From Marinirhabdus sp963793275 (GTDB taxonomy: Bacteria; Bacteroidota; Bacteroidia; Flavobacteriales; Flavobacteriaceae), in assembly GCA_963793275.1 (NCBI GenBank), contig CAWBZL010000002.1, positions 434,001 through 498,000 on the forward strand: a DNA stretch of 64,000 nucleotides, written 5' to 3'. Positions within the stretch are counted from its first letter, which is position 1; each line of letters begins with the position of its first letter. The position numbers and the translations under genes were made by a program. This document shows positions 9,590-18,291 of the stretch, in pieces. The notes beneath the pieces are model-generated. The model saw nothing but the letters and a program-made list of their open reading frames with translations. It did no database searches and was not told the origin of the DNA.

Positions 9590-11194
9590 ATGAAATCAAT
9601 ACCCTATTTTTTAGTACTCATTAGTTTTTCAGTATTTGCACAGGAATACCCTATGGGTATGGACTGGGATGAAGAATCGTACCGCAACATACCTTACAAA
9701 GCCAATTTTACGGCAGCTACCTACGATAATTTACCCGGTAGTTATTCCCTCGAAAAATATGCGCCTATTCCGGGAAACCAGGGGCAAATGGGAACCTGTG
9801 TGGCGTATGCCGCAGCATATGGTCTGCGGACTATTATGCTGGCAAAGGACGCTGGAATTACAGATAAGAATACAATAACCGCTAACGCCTTATCTCCAAC
9901 CTATGTCTATTCCATTATTAAAAAGGAGGAAGACACCAATTGTAGTAAAGGTGCAAACCCAATTTATGGTATGGAAGCCTTAAAAGTGGCTGGGGCTCCC
10001 ACATTACGAACATTACCCTATTCTTGTGATCCGGTTATTTCTAACGAAGTGCAAATGGAAGCGATAGATTACCGTATCCGGGATTATCAAAAACTTTTCT
10101 TTTTTGAAACTCAGGATTATGGTGTAAAAACCAATGCAACCAAAAAAGCACTTACAGAAGGCTACCCTGTTCTATTGGGTATGAAATTGCCCCAAAGCTT
10201 TTTTAAAGCTACCAAAACCTGGCGTTCATTGCCATCAGATAAAGGTACGATCGCAGCTAAACACGGTTTTCATGCAATGGTAGTTATTGGCTACGACGAC
10301 ACCTTTGAGGGAGGTGCTTTTCGGGTATTGAACAGTTGGGGAACTGGCTGGGGTGATGGAGGTTTTATCTGGGTTCCCTACTCAGAATATGAAGAATGGG
10401 CAATGGGAGCACTGCAACCCTACAGCTACTATAAAAGAAAAGAAACTGTAAATAATTCTGTTGTGGTTACTCCTAAAACTCCCGTAGCACCAGGCAATTC
10501 TAATATTCCCAAAAAGAGAATTGAACCTAATAAACCTTCCTATCCAAGAGTACAGCCAAACAACCCTAACAATCCAATTACTCCTATCAACGATTTAATG
10601 CGATTGGATAATAATCCTATTGCTGGTGAACTTCCCAAAGGAAGTCTTAAGTTCGAAACAAATGTCGGGGTTGCCATGCCCGCTACCAGAGTCTCTACCA
10701 GAAACCTGGTGGTGGAAGATGATGTTGAAGGAGAGGAATTGGTTGCCTATAAAATGACCGAAGCCTATCCGTCTGGCACCCGTTTTCGCTTTTATCTTAC
10801 CAATGAAAATGAAGGGTATATCTACGCGTTCGCAACAGATCTCACCCAGAAAATAAATAAAATATTACCTTTTGAAGATGGGATGTCTCCGCTCATTGGA
10901 GCCAACTCTGAACTTGCCTTCCCAAGTGAAAAAAAGGTGATTCGAATGGACAACAACCCCGGGACAGATTATTTATTGATCTTGTTCAGCCAGCAAAAAC
11001 TGGACGAAAAAGAACTATTGGAAACCATGCAGAATGCTTCGGGCGGACTTACATCCAAAATAAGAACAGCGTTGGGAGATAAATTGATTGATAAAGGGAG
11101 TGTGAAATATGCTTCAACCACTCCGGGTTTTGAGGTGAAGGAAGATGCTAAAGGCTATGTAGTACCCTTAATGGTTGAAATATCACACCAATAA
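9590..11194 (+). CDS. secreted papain-like C1 family cysteine protease
   Basis: Protein of 534 residues with a signal peptide (ending SVFAQEY). Papain-type catalytic residues are visible: oxyanion Gln64 and Cys70 in GNQGQMGTC, His228 in KHGFHAMVVIGYDD, Asn248 in LNSWGTGWGDGGF. A proline/asparagine-rich linker (about 285-335) follows, then a C-terminal domain resembling DUF4384 (RFYLTNENEGYIYAF onward). It ends one base before the start of a secreted caspase-like protein, so the pair is translated together. Both proteins share an identical decapeptide, TRNLVVEDDV (here near residues 369-378). Target unknown. Confidence 0.85.
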   Translation: MKSIPYFLVLISFSVFAQEYPMGMDWDEESYRNIPYKANFTAATYDNLPGSYSLEKYAPIPGNQGQMGTCVAYAAAYGLRTIMLAKDAGITDKNTITANALSPTYVYSIIKKEEDTNCSKGANPIYGMEALKVAGAPTLRTLPYSCDPVISNEVQMEAIDYRIRDYQKLFFFETQDYGVKTNATKKALTEGYPVLLGMKLPQSFFKATKTWRSLPSDKGTIAAKHGFHAMVVIGYDDTFEGGAFRVLNSWGTGWGDGGFIWVPYSEYEEWAMGALQPYSYYKRKETVNNSVVVTPKTPVAPGNSNIPKKRIEPNKPSYPRVQPNNPNNPITPINDLMRLDNNPIAGELPKGSLKFETNVGVAMPATRVSTRNLVVEDDVEGEELVAYKMTEAYPSGTRFRFYLTNENEGYIYAFATDLTQKINKILPFEDGMSPLIGANSELAFPSEKKVIRMDNNPGTDYLLILFSQQKLDEKELLETMQNASGGLTSKIRTALGDKLIDKGSVKYASTTPGFEVKEDAKGYVVPLMVEISHQ

Positions 11195-11195
11195 T

Positions 11196-14100
11196 ATGAA
11201 ACGGTTTATACTAATCATATCGGCAGTTTTAGTAACTTTTTTAAGTGTAGCACAACAAGAATTTGTAGTGCAAGGCAACCATGCCGACTATATAAGCCAT
11301 AGTGTGTTGGATACAGAGCGTAATGTTCTGGTAACTTTTGGATATATAGATAATACCCTGAAATTCTGGAATGAAAAAACAGGGCTTCTTTACCGAACCA
11401 TAGATGCCGAAAAAAGTTTTAGCAAATTAGTAGTTAATACAAAAGAGGGTAAAGTTTATGCGCTGGCGGCCAATACTATTGTGGTGTATAGTACCGAAAC
11501 CTTCAGGAAGATACAAGAATACCCACTGGGGCGTATTTATTCTATAGATTATTCGGAATTGAATGGACAAGGAACCCTCACATTGTTTGCACAGGATCAA
11601 AACTATATGACTTCCTTATACACTCTTAATGAAAATACAGGTGAGTTCCTGGGAGCCAATATTCCTCCCCTCCCCGTAGATACTGAAGTGGCTACCCATT
11701 ATTTTACTCCAAACGGAAAGTACCTGTTTGTAGTTCCTTCTTACGGAAGTTATTACAGCTATAATGTGAGCACCCAAACCTATACCGAACTAAAAGGAGA
11801 TTACATTGCATTATTCGAAAATGGAGAAGTGCTGCGTAGTATTTACGATTTTGAAAATTCTAAATTAGTTTATATGCGTATGGATCCGGAAACACGTAAA
11901 ATTTTATGGACCCATACCTTCAACAATGCTACCCTGGATGAAGGTATTTTTCAACCCACCTTCACAGATATACACCTTACAAAAGATGCCAATGCTTTTT
12001 GGGTAGAAACTACCCTCGTACCCCTTACTAAAATAGATGCAACCACCGGAAAAGTGCTGGGAAGTTTCCCAAAAACTGAAAGCATTGGAGGTGTTCTGGA
12101 TGTAGGTGCGTTTGTGTATGCACAGTTAGGGTCTAATAGTAAATTTGGCAAATACAAACCATATAGTTTGAAACCAGTATTAGAGTACGGTAACAATATT
12201 ATTAAACCTACTTCGGTAGTGGTACAGCAAGGCGGAGAGAGTATTGAGCTGCTATTTAGTACTACCTACGGTAAAGAGGTCTTTTCAATATTTGCACATC
12301 CAAAAACTACACAATTAACCAACTATCCAACAAATTACAGAGACGACTTTAGTGATGGAAAATTGCTTTTAGATCCATCTTCAGATAAGGTGTATAGTAT
12401 TACTTCGACCATAGATCCTATTAAAGTTTTTAAGAGGGGCAAGGCCGAAAGTTTTGCAGATTATATTGAAAATTACAAAGGTGCACAGCAGTTCGATTTT
12501 AGCCCTAACACCAAACAATTGGCCATTTTGTATAAAAGAGGGTTCCGTGTAATTAATACTGAAACCAATACCGAAACATTCTTTAAACCCATGGATATTG
12601 AACCCATGTTTTTTAAAGGGGGTTTTTCTCTTGCACCCTTTAACAATGCCGTAGGGTACGTGAGTAGAGAAATTCAGGCAGACCAGATTAAACACGAAAA
12701 ATTACATTATTTCGATTTTGGCTCAAAAACTGAAAAATGGAGTAAAGACGGGAGGTATTTTGGCGTTTTTCACGTAAACGGGGGTAAAGAATTATTGGTT
12801 TCTAACGCTACAACCAATACCATGGAATATCTCGATCCGCAATCTGGAAATGTGTTACGCAGCATTCCGTTCGATTTTCAGGGAGCGCAATCCGATGTAT
12901 TTTTGTCTCCCAATGGCGATTACCTGTTGTATAATGGTTATGCTATTGGAGCAGTATTATTTCATTTGCCAGGTAAGAAGGTTGTTCAAAAAATTAACCT
13001 GAGTGACTACGGAAACTTTAATGGAAGTTTTGTTACCAATACAGTAATTGCTATTCCGGAGTACGGCGGTATCACGTTTCTGGATATGCTATCGAATAGA
13101 GAATTGCTCAAGATGTACGTTTTTGAAGACAAAAGTTGGGTTGCCTATACGCCCGAAGGACAGTTTGACGGTACCCAGAAGGGTTGGGAAAAAGTAGCCT
13201 TCCTTAAAAATAAAGAAACCATTCCTCTGGAGAGCGTTTTCGACCAGTTTTATACACCCAGATTGATGTATCAGGTTTTGGCTTCCAAAGAATTTAAAAC
13301 ACAACAAAACCTGCAGGATTTTGCACCACCACCAAGCGTAACCATTACCTATAATCAGGGCGCCAGAAATTTGTATGTAGACGATGATGCCACTCCGGAA
13401 ATTTCAGTTGAATCGGAAAAAGGAACCATTGTCCTGGACGCAAAAGCCAATGGTGATAGCATTTCAGAAATACGCCTATACCAAAATGGGAAATTGGTAG
13501 GGAATACTACCAGAAATTTAGTAGTTGAAGACGACGTACCCCAAAACCCAAATAAGAAGGAGGTAAGCATCACTTTGTTACAAGGTATGAACGAATTTTC
13601 GGCAGTGGCTATTAATGCTCAGGGAACGGAGAGTGTCCCTAAAAAATTGAACGTTACGTATACCCCAAAAAACGGAATGCTGGTAAAACCGCAAGGCATC
13701 CAGGCGCACCTTTTAATAGTTGGAATAGATGAGTACCAAAATCCTAAGTACAACCTCAATTATGCGGTGGCAGATGCTTCTGGATTTCAGGAAAGTGTGG
13801 AAAAGGGTTTGTCTAAAATTACTTCAAAAACACATGTGTATTTCATCAAAAATGGCGATGCAGTTCGGGATAAGATTATTTCAAAATTAACGGAAATAGC
13901 TTCGGTTGCAAATCCGCAGGATATTTTTATTTTTTACTATGCTGGCCACGGGGTGATGGATGGTAAAGTGGAGAAGGAATTTTATCTGGTCCCTACAGAT
14001 GTTACCCAACTTTACGGTGATGAGGGAGGGTTACAACAAAAGGGAATTTCGGCAAAAGAGTTAAAACAGATCGCCTCGGGTATACCTGCACAAAAACAAC

Positions 14101-14465
14101 TGTATATTTTAGATGCCTGTCAAAGCGCAGGAGCCCTGGCTTCCGTTGCCGCTACAAGAGGTGCTGCCGAAGAAAAAGCCATCGCACAACTAGCGCGAAG
14201 CACTGGTACACATTGGCTAACGGCGTCTGGCAGCCAGCAATTCGCTACCGAGTTTGATGAGCTGGGCCATGGGGTATTTACCTATGCATTGTTAGAAGCC
14301 ATTTCCGGTAAGGCAGATAGTGGCGATAAACGTGTTACTGTAAACGAACTGAAAGCATATATTGAAAGCCGTGTACCGGAAATTTCAGAAAAATACAAAG
14401 GAAGCCCTCAGTATCCATCAAGTTTTGGATTTGGGCAGGATTTTCCCATTAGTACAAATCAATAA
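11196..14465 (+). CDS. beta-propeller / caspase (C14) family protein
   Basis: Exported protein of about 1,089 residues. Seen: signal peptide (ending LSVAQQEF), a WD40/propeller-like region to about residue 680, an Ig-like segment around 710-830 that includes TRNLVVEDDV, and a C-terminal caspase-like domain from HLLIVGIDEYQNP onward. The catalytic dyad is present: His918 in YYAGHGV and Cys975 in LDACQSAG. ATG at 11196 starts the signal peptide one base after the upstream stop. Caspase-like proteases of this type cut proteins after activation. Being exported and coupled to a papain-like protease suggests a two-protease envelope system, which is inference. Confidence 0.85.
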   Translation: MKRFILIISAVLVTFLSVAQQEFVVQGNHADYISHSVLDTERNVLVTFGYIDNTLKFWNEKTGLLYRTIDAEKSFSKLVVNTKEGKVYALAANTIVVYSTETFRKIQEYPLGRIYSIDYSELNGQGTLTLFAQDQNYMTSLYTLNENTGEFLGANIPPLPVDTEVATHYFTPNGKYLFVVPSYGSYYSYNVSTQTYTELKGDYIALFENGEVLRSIYDFENSKLVYMRMDPETRKILWTHTFNNATLDEGIFQPTFTDIHLTKDANAFWVETTLVPLTKIDATTGKVLGSFPKTESIGGVLDVGAFVYAQLGSNSKFGKYKPYSLKPVLEYGNNIIKPTSVVVQQGGESIELLFSTTYGKEVFSIFAHPKTTQLTNYPTNYRDDFSDGKLLLDPSSDKVYSITSTIDPIKVFKRGKAESFADYIENYKGAQQFDFSPNTKQLAILYKRGFRVINTETNTETFFKPMDIEPMFFKGGFSLAPFNNAVGYVSREIQADQIKHEKLHYFDFGSKTEKWSKDGRYFGVFHVNGGKELLVSNATTNTMEYLDPQSGNVLRSIPFDFQGAQSDVFLSPNGDYLLYNGYAIGAVLFHLPGKKVVQKINLSDYGNFNGSFVTNTVIAIPEYGGITFLDMLSNRELLKMYVFEDKSWVAYTPEGQFDGTQKGWEKVAFLKNKETIPLESVFDQFYTPRLMYQVLASKEFKTQQNLQDFAPPPSVTITYNQGARNLYVDDDATPEISVESEKGTIVLDAKANGDSISEIRLYQNGKLVGNTTRNLVVEDDVPQNPNKKEVSITLLQGMNEFSAVAINAQGTESVPKKLNVTYTPKNGMLVKPQGIQAHLLIVGIDEYQNPKYNLNYAVADASGFQESVEKGLSKITSKTHVYFIKNGDAVRDKIISKLTEIASVANPQDIFIFYYAGHGVMDGKVEKEFYLVPTDVTQLYGDEGGLQQKGISAKELKQIASGIPAQKQLYILDACQSAGALASVAATRGAAEEKAIAQLARSTGTHWLTASGSQQFATEFDELGHGVFTYALLEAISGKADSGDKRVTVNELKAYIESRVPEISEKYKGSPQYPSSFGFGQDFPISTNQ

Positions 14466-14551
14466 AAAATAAGAAAGTCTGTTTAAGTAAGATTAAAAAA
14501 TTAAGTTAGTTTTTGAAGCTTTGTTGTATCTTTAAAGTGAAGAACAAACTT

Positions 14552-15163
14552 ATGAGAAACATACTTTTTGGTGCGGTGATCACGCTGATCCTGGTTTTTG
14601 GATTTCGATATTGTGAACACAAAAAAGACGAACGCGAGCAGTTGCAGGAAACTACAGCACTTATTCAAAAACAGCTTAAGAATGTTGGTAAGTTAATAGT
14701 TACTGAAGGTAGCTATGCACAGGTTTTTAGCTATAAAGACACCGAAAAGCTACTCGGTTTTATAGATGCGAATAAAAAGGCTTTGGTAGTCATTAATGCG
14801 GAAGCCACGATCTCGTACGATCTAAGAAAAATTGAAACTGAAATTGATGAAATCAACAAAACAATCACTATTAGTAATATTCCGGAACCCGAATTAAAAA
14901 TAAACCCCAATATAGAATATTACGATGTTTCACAAGACTATTTTAACCCCTTTGAAGCCAAGGATTACAACAAAATAAAACAGAAAATAGAAAAACAACT
15001 CCGCGCCAAAATTGAAGCTTCTGATCTGCGGACCAATGCGCAAAACAGGCTTATTTCTGAACTACAAAAAATCTACATTCTCACCAATTCAATGGGTTGG
15101 ACATTGCAATATAATGAAACACCCATCACGACTGAAGAAGAACTAAAACAGGTAAAATTATAG
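14552..15163 (+). CDS. DUF4230 domain-containing membrane protein
   Basis: About 203 residues: one N-terminal transmembrane segment (NILFGAVITLILVFGFRY) and a DUF4230 domain (VGKLIVTEGSYAQVF, then INAEATISYDLRK and YYDVSQDYFNPF). The family is widespread in Bacteroidota and has no established function. ATG at 14552 was chosen because upstream codons encode an unlikely extension. It follows the caspase gene by 86 bases in the same direction. Its 3' end overlaps the convergent rhodanese gene by 6 bases. Confidence 0.8.
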   Translation: MRNILFGAVITLILVFGFRYCEHKKDEREQLQETTALIQKQLKNVGKLIVTEGSYAQVFSYKDTEKLLGFIDANKKALVVINAEATISYDLRKIETEIDEINKTITISNIPEPELKINPNIEYYDVSQDYFNPFEAKDYNKIKQKIEKQLRAKIEASDLRTNAQNRLISELQKIYILTNSMGWTLQYNETPITTEEELKQVKL

Positions 15164-15463
15164 CTTTTTCTGAAGCGATTTCCAGCCGCCTCCATTAACC
15201 GTTTCAATTCCGTTCTGGTTTAAAAATGAAGCCGCCTGACCACTGCGGCCACCACTAAGACAGCACGTTATTACAGGCTTATTCCATTGTTTGATTTCTG
15301 AAACTTTTGCTGAAACGTTTGCTAACGGAATATGTTTAGCACCCTCAATATGTCCCGCATCCCATTCTTTTTTGGTGCGAACATCCAGAATTATTGCATC
15401 TCTAATTTTAAAATCCTGAATCGCCTGATCTTTTTTTCCGAATAAGAAATTAAGTAGTCCCAT
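15158..15463 (-). CDS. rhodanese-like domain-containing protein
   Basis: Single-domain rhodanese of 101 residues. Seen: the AIILDVRTKKEWDAGHIEGA core and an active-site loop CLSGGR with the sulfur-carrying Cys. Such proteins transfer sulfane sulfur in the cytoplasm. No signal peptide. It converges with the DUF4230 gene with a 6-base overlap at the stops and no terminator between them. Confidence 0.85.
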   Translation of the reverse strand: MGLLNFLFGKKDQAIQDFKIRDAIILDVRTKKEWDAGHIEGAKHIPLANVSAKVSEIKQWNKPVITCCLSGGRSGQAASFLNQNGIETVNGGGWKSLQKKL

Positions 15464-15530
15464 GTGTACTGCCCGAAAAATCGGTTAATTTTTGTACTCC
15501 CAAGAATTCGCGAGTATGGTTAATAAATAG

Positions 15531-17303
15531 TTACTCCCCTTTTATTGGCAGATTTATAAGCCTCAACCCAGAGGCAATTAAATGCGCTACGTCAGGCCTT
15601 CTGTTTTGTAAAATTATTAGATAGTCCAAAACCTCCCTATCTCGTGTTAGTTCATAAATTTCTAACGGTAATAGCCAATCTTTTGGAAATTTACTGGAAA
15701 CATTTTTAAAATTTTTGAGCAATTTACTACCCGCTCCTTCGAAGGAGAGGGATTGGGGGTGAGGTTGATTTTCCCGAACCTCTCTCACTTCAGCATACAG
15801 TCCACTTAACTCCTTTTCCTCTTCAGAAATTTCCACAACATCACCCAAATTGCTTAACTGATGTTCCACCAGATCGAAACTCAAAAAATCTGCTGCTCCC
15901 GCAAATGCCGAAACAATATCTTTTCCCACAGCCATATCAAAATCGCCATCTTCCGGGGTAAAAAGCACTTCATTTTTATAGGTTACCGTGCAATCTGTAA
16001 ACTGAATGAGCATTAATTCGCCCTTCAGGTTGCGCATCCCGGTTACGTTCATTCCTTTCACATGAATACCGCTTTCAAACTCAAATTCAATAGGCTTTCC
16101 GTCATAAAAATTATAGGCAGCCAGGTCGCGTGGTCCCATATTTTCTATTGCGAGATTAATTCCTTTCAACTTACCTAGCGGACTTCTAAATCCGTTGGTG
16201 TGTCTCGAAACACCGTGACCAATTACTTCGGTTTCCCGGTAGGCGAGTGCTGTTTTTCCTTTGGTTTCAAACCATACTACTTCATTATCTTCATTTTGGA
16301 TCATTCGGGTAAAAATTCCAGAGACCTGTAATCCCGTTGATATTTCAATAGTTCCTAATTGATTGCTTTCAATTAGTTTCTGTAAACCACGCCAACCGCC
16401 TTTACGCACGGCCATGGTGTTTGCAAATTCTTCAAGTACTTGCTGTAAATATGCAAAATCCGGAGTCACATACAGTTGTGGTTGTGGTTTTGTGATATCA
16501 AAATCCTGGTACGCAGCATCTACAGAATAAGGTATTTTTTTAACTTCATTTTTCATACACCACTCACTTTCGCCTATGGATGATAGCAATCCAGCTCCAT
16601 ATATCTTGGGATTCTCTACGCTGCCTACCATTCCATATTCTACTGTCCACCAATGTAGGTTTCTTATAAGTGAAATTTCCGAAGGTTTCACTTCCTTATT
16701 CTGTAAATCTTCGACATGCTTTTCAGCAGCTGCAATTTTTTCTTCGGAAGCACCTTCGGCCTCTTTTAAAATAGAAAGTGTGCGCACGGCTTCGTACATT
16801 TCCATATCGTGTGCACTCGAAATTGCCTTAGCTCCTATCTCTCCGAAACGTCTTAAATATTCGGCATAATCCGGGCTTGCAATAATAGGCGCGTGCCCGG
16901 CTCCTTCGTGAATAATATCCGGAGCGGGTGTGTATTCAATGTTTTCCAGTTGGCGAATGTCGCTGGCAATTACAAGCACTTTGTAGGCCTGAAATTCCAT
17001 AAAAGCATTGGGTGGAATAAAACCATCTACAGCAACTGCAGCCCATCCTATTTCTTTCAGAATACGATTCATTCCGTACATAGACGGGATTTCATTCACC
17101 GAGATTCCTGTTTTTTTTAGTCCATCGAGATAACTTTCGTGCGCAACTTTACTCAGGTAATCTACGTTTTTACGCATCACAAACCGCCATACTGCCTGAT
17201 TTATAGGTGTGTAGTGCTCATAGTTTTGTGGCTTGATATACTGCTTTAAATGTGGGGGCAGTCTATCGAGTAGTTCATTGCTTTCAATGCGCTCTTCAAT
17301 CAT
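15531..17303 (-). CDS. aromatic amino acid hydroxylase
   Basis: Pterin-dependent monooxygenase, most likely hydroxylating phenylalanine to tyrosine. The iron ligands are visible: His132 and His137 in IIHEGAGHAP, and Glu222 in HWWTVEYGM. At 590 residues it is longer than short bacterial phenylalanine hydroxylases; the extra C-terminal part (about 320-590) is typical of the Bacteroidota form. A short piece near residues 514-528 (HPQSLSFEGAG) is encoded by a palindromic repeat lying in frame inside the gene, just before the FPKDWLLPLEIYEL tail. It needs pterin and O2. Confidence 0.85.
   Translation of the reverse strand: MIEERIESNELLDRLPPHLKQYIKPQNYEHYTPINQAVWRFVMRKNVDYLSKVAHESYLDGLKKTGISVNEIPSMYGMNRILKEIGWAAVAVDGFIPPNAFMEFQAYKVLVIASDIRQLENIEYTPAPDIIHEGAGHAPIIASPDYAEYLRRFGEIGAKAISSAHDMEMYEAVRTLSILKEAEGASEEKIAAAEKHVEDLQNKEVKPSEISLIRNLHWWTVEYGMVGSVENPKIYGAGLLSSIGESEWCMKNEVKKIPYSVDAAYQDFDITKPQPQLYVTPDFAYLQQVLEEFANTMAVRKGGWRGLQKLIESNQLGTIEISTGLQVSGIFTRMIQNEDNEVVWFETKGKTALAYRETEVIGHGVSRHTNGFRSPLGKLKGINLAIENMGPRDLAAYNFYDGKPIEFEFESGIHVKGMNVTGMRNLKGELMLIQFTDCTVTYKNEVLFTPEDGDFDMAVGKDIVSAFAGAADFLSFDLVEHQLSNLGDVVEISEEEKELSGLYAEVREVRENQPHPQSLSFEGAGSKLLKNFKNVSSKFPKDWLLPLEIYELTRDREVLDYLIILQNRRPDVAHLIASGLRLINLPIKGE
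15727..15764. repeat. palindromic repeat inside a coding sequence
   Basis: Contains the perfect palindrome CTCCTTCGAAGGAG (15734-15747) followed by a G-rich tail (AGGGATTGGGGGTGAGG). It is read in frame within the aromatic amino acid hydroxylase gene and adds a peptide that looks foreign to the surrounding domain. I recall similar CTCTCCTTC-type repeats between genes of other Bacteroidota; this is from memory, not a search. Confidence 0.6.
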
Positions 17304-17322
17304 AGATCAAAAGTAAGCAATG

Positions 17323-17552
17323 ATTAATGATTGTAGATTGCGGATTGTTGATTTTTGAACTAATCAACTTTATGTTTGGTATGCCTTTGTGAAGTAGCCT
17401 TAATGGAGTAGCGATTAGTTTTTAAAATTTCTGAAATTAAAATAGTTAACCTCCCAATCTTAAGAAACATTATAATTCTTATTTCTGTAGTTTGATATTC
17501 GGTTTTCTTTTTCATTCAGCAATCAAAAATCACCAATCGTTAATCTCCAATC
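17323..17552. repeat. inverted-repeat pair upstream of tetR
   Basis: Left arm 17323-17362 (GATTGTAGATTG then TTGATTTTTGAACTAA) and right arm 17521-17552 (AATCAAAAATCACC then AATCTCCAATC) are imperfect inverted copies of each other. Both match the arms at 23313 and 23768 that bracket a four-helix-bundle gene. The roughly 150 bases between them hold no open gene. They may hold a decayed gene remnant: short stretches (GTAGCCTTAAT, TTCTGAAATTAAAAT) loosely resemble the 23357 gene. This fills most of the gap between 17304 and 17576. Confidence 0.6.
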
Positions 17553-17576
17553 AAAACATATATCTTTACATTCCAA

Positions 17577-18143
17577 ATGTTACAAACCCGAAAGCAAGAA
17601 ATCATCCATACAGCAGCTTCACTTTTTAAAGAAAAAGGCTACAGCGCTGTCTCCATGAGGGACATTGCGCAGGCAATGGATATGAAAGCGGCAAGTTTGT
17701 ACAACCATATTTCGGGGAAACAGGAGATACTTTCAACCCTAATTCTGGAGGTTGCCGAACAGTTTACTGTTGAGATGAATACGATTTCTTCAGAAAACAT
17801 ATCACCAATACAAAAAATAAAAAGAGTTATTGAAATACACATAGACATAACCGTACGTTATTCCGAAAATATTGCAACATTAAATAACGATTGGATGCAC
17901 TTAGAAGGTGATTACCTGAAACAAGTGGTAAAGATGCGTGAAGCTTATGAGAATAATTTCCGAAGGATTATACAACAAGGAATTGCTCAAGGAGACATAA
18001 AACCCCAGCACCCGGAAGTAATATTATTCTCCATTCTATCGACCCTCCGAACGCTGTACCTTTGGAACGAAAAACGCGGTAAGATGGATGTGAATATTTT
18101 AAAAAAAGATATGGTGGCAGTGTTAATTAATGGAATTGTCTAA
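17577..18143 (+). CDS. TetR/AcrR family regulator of the paa cluster
   Basis: Repressor of 188 residues. The N-terminal TetR helix-turn-helix is clear (AASLFKEKGYSAVSMRDIAQ, KAASLYNHISGKQEIL, about residues 10-55), followed by an all-helical ligand-binding domain. It precedes the paa genes in the same direction, and an inverted repeat overlapping the paaE promoter is a ready operator. By analogy with TetR-type PaaR of other bacteria, the inducer is probably phenylacetyl-CoA (inference). A -7-like TATCTTTA at 17561 lies so close to the ATG that the mRNA may be nearly leaderless. Confidence 0.85.
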   Translation: MLQTRKQEIIHTAASLFKEKGYSAVSMRDIAQAMDMKAASLYNHISGKQEILSTLILEVAEQFTVEMNTISSENISPIQKIKRVIEIHIDITVRYSENIATLNNDWMHLEGDYLKQVVKMREAYENNFRRIIQQGIAQGDIKPQHPEVILFSILSTLRTLYLWNEKRGKMDVNILKKDMVAVLINGIV

Positions 18144-18233
18144 AAAAATATAAAATTTTATTTTACTTGGAGAAACGTCTGCAGGACAATGAGGGCAGTC
18201 CTTAGTCGAATTTTATTTAACCTAAAAATTAAC

Positions 18234-18264
18234 TTGCAAACCTAACTAACAATCGTTAGTTTTG
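18234..18264 (+). promoter_or_regulatory. paa promoter with overlapping TetR-type operator
   Basis: A Bacteroidota-type -7 box TAGTTTTG (18257-18264, fits TAnnTTTG) lies 20 bases after a TTG -33 element (18234-18236). An inverted repeat AACTAAC-N4-GTTAGTT (18244-18261) covers the -7 box, so a bound repressor would block initiation. Inferred start of transcription is about 18270, giving a leader near 20 nt before the GTG start of paaE. Confidence 0.65.
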
Positions 18265-18291
18265 TGGAATAATTTTTGCAATATATACCAC

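Noticed and set aside
18262..18291. TTG at 18262 as the start of paaE
   Set aside because: It lies inside the -7 box and upstream of the expected transcription start. GTG at 18292 gives the usual PaaE N-terminus.
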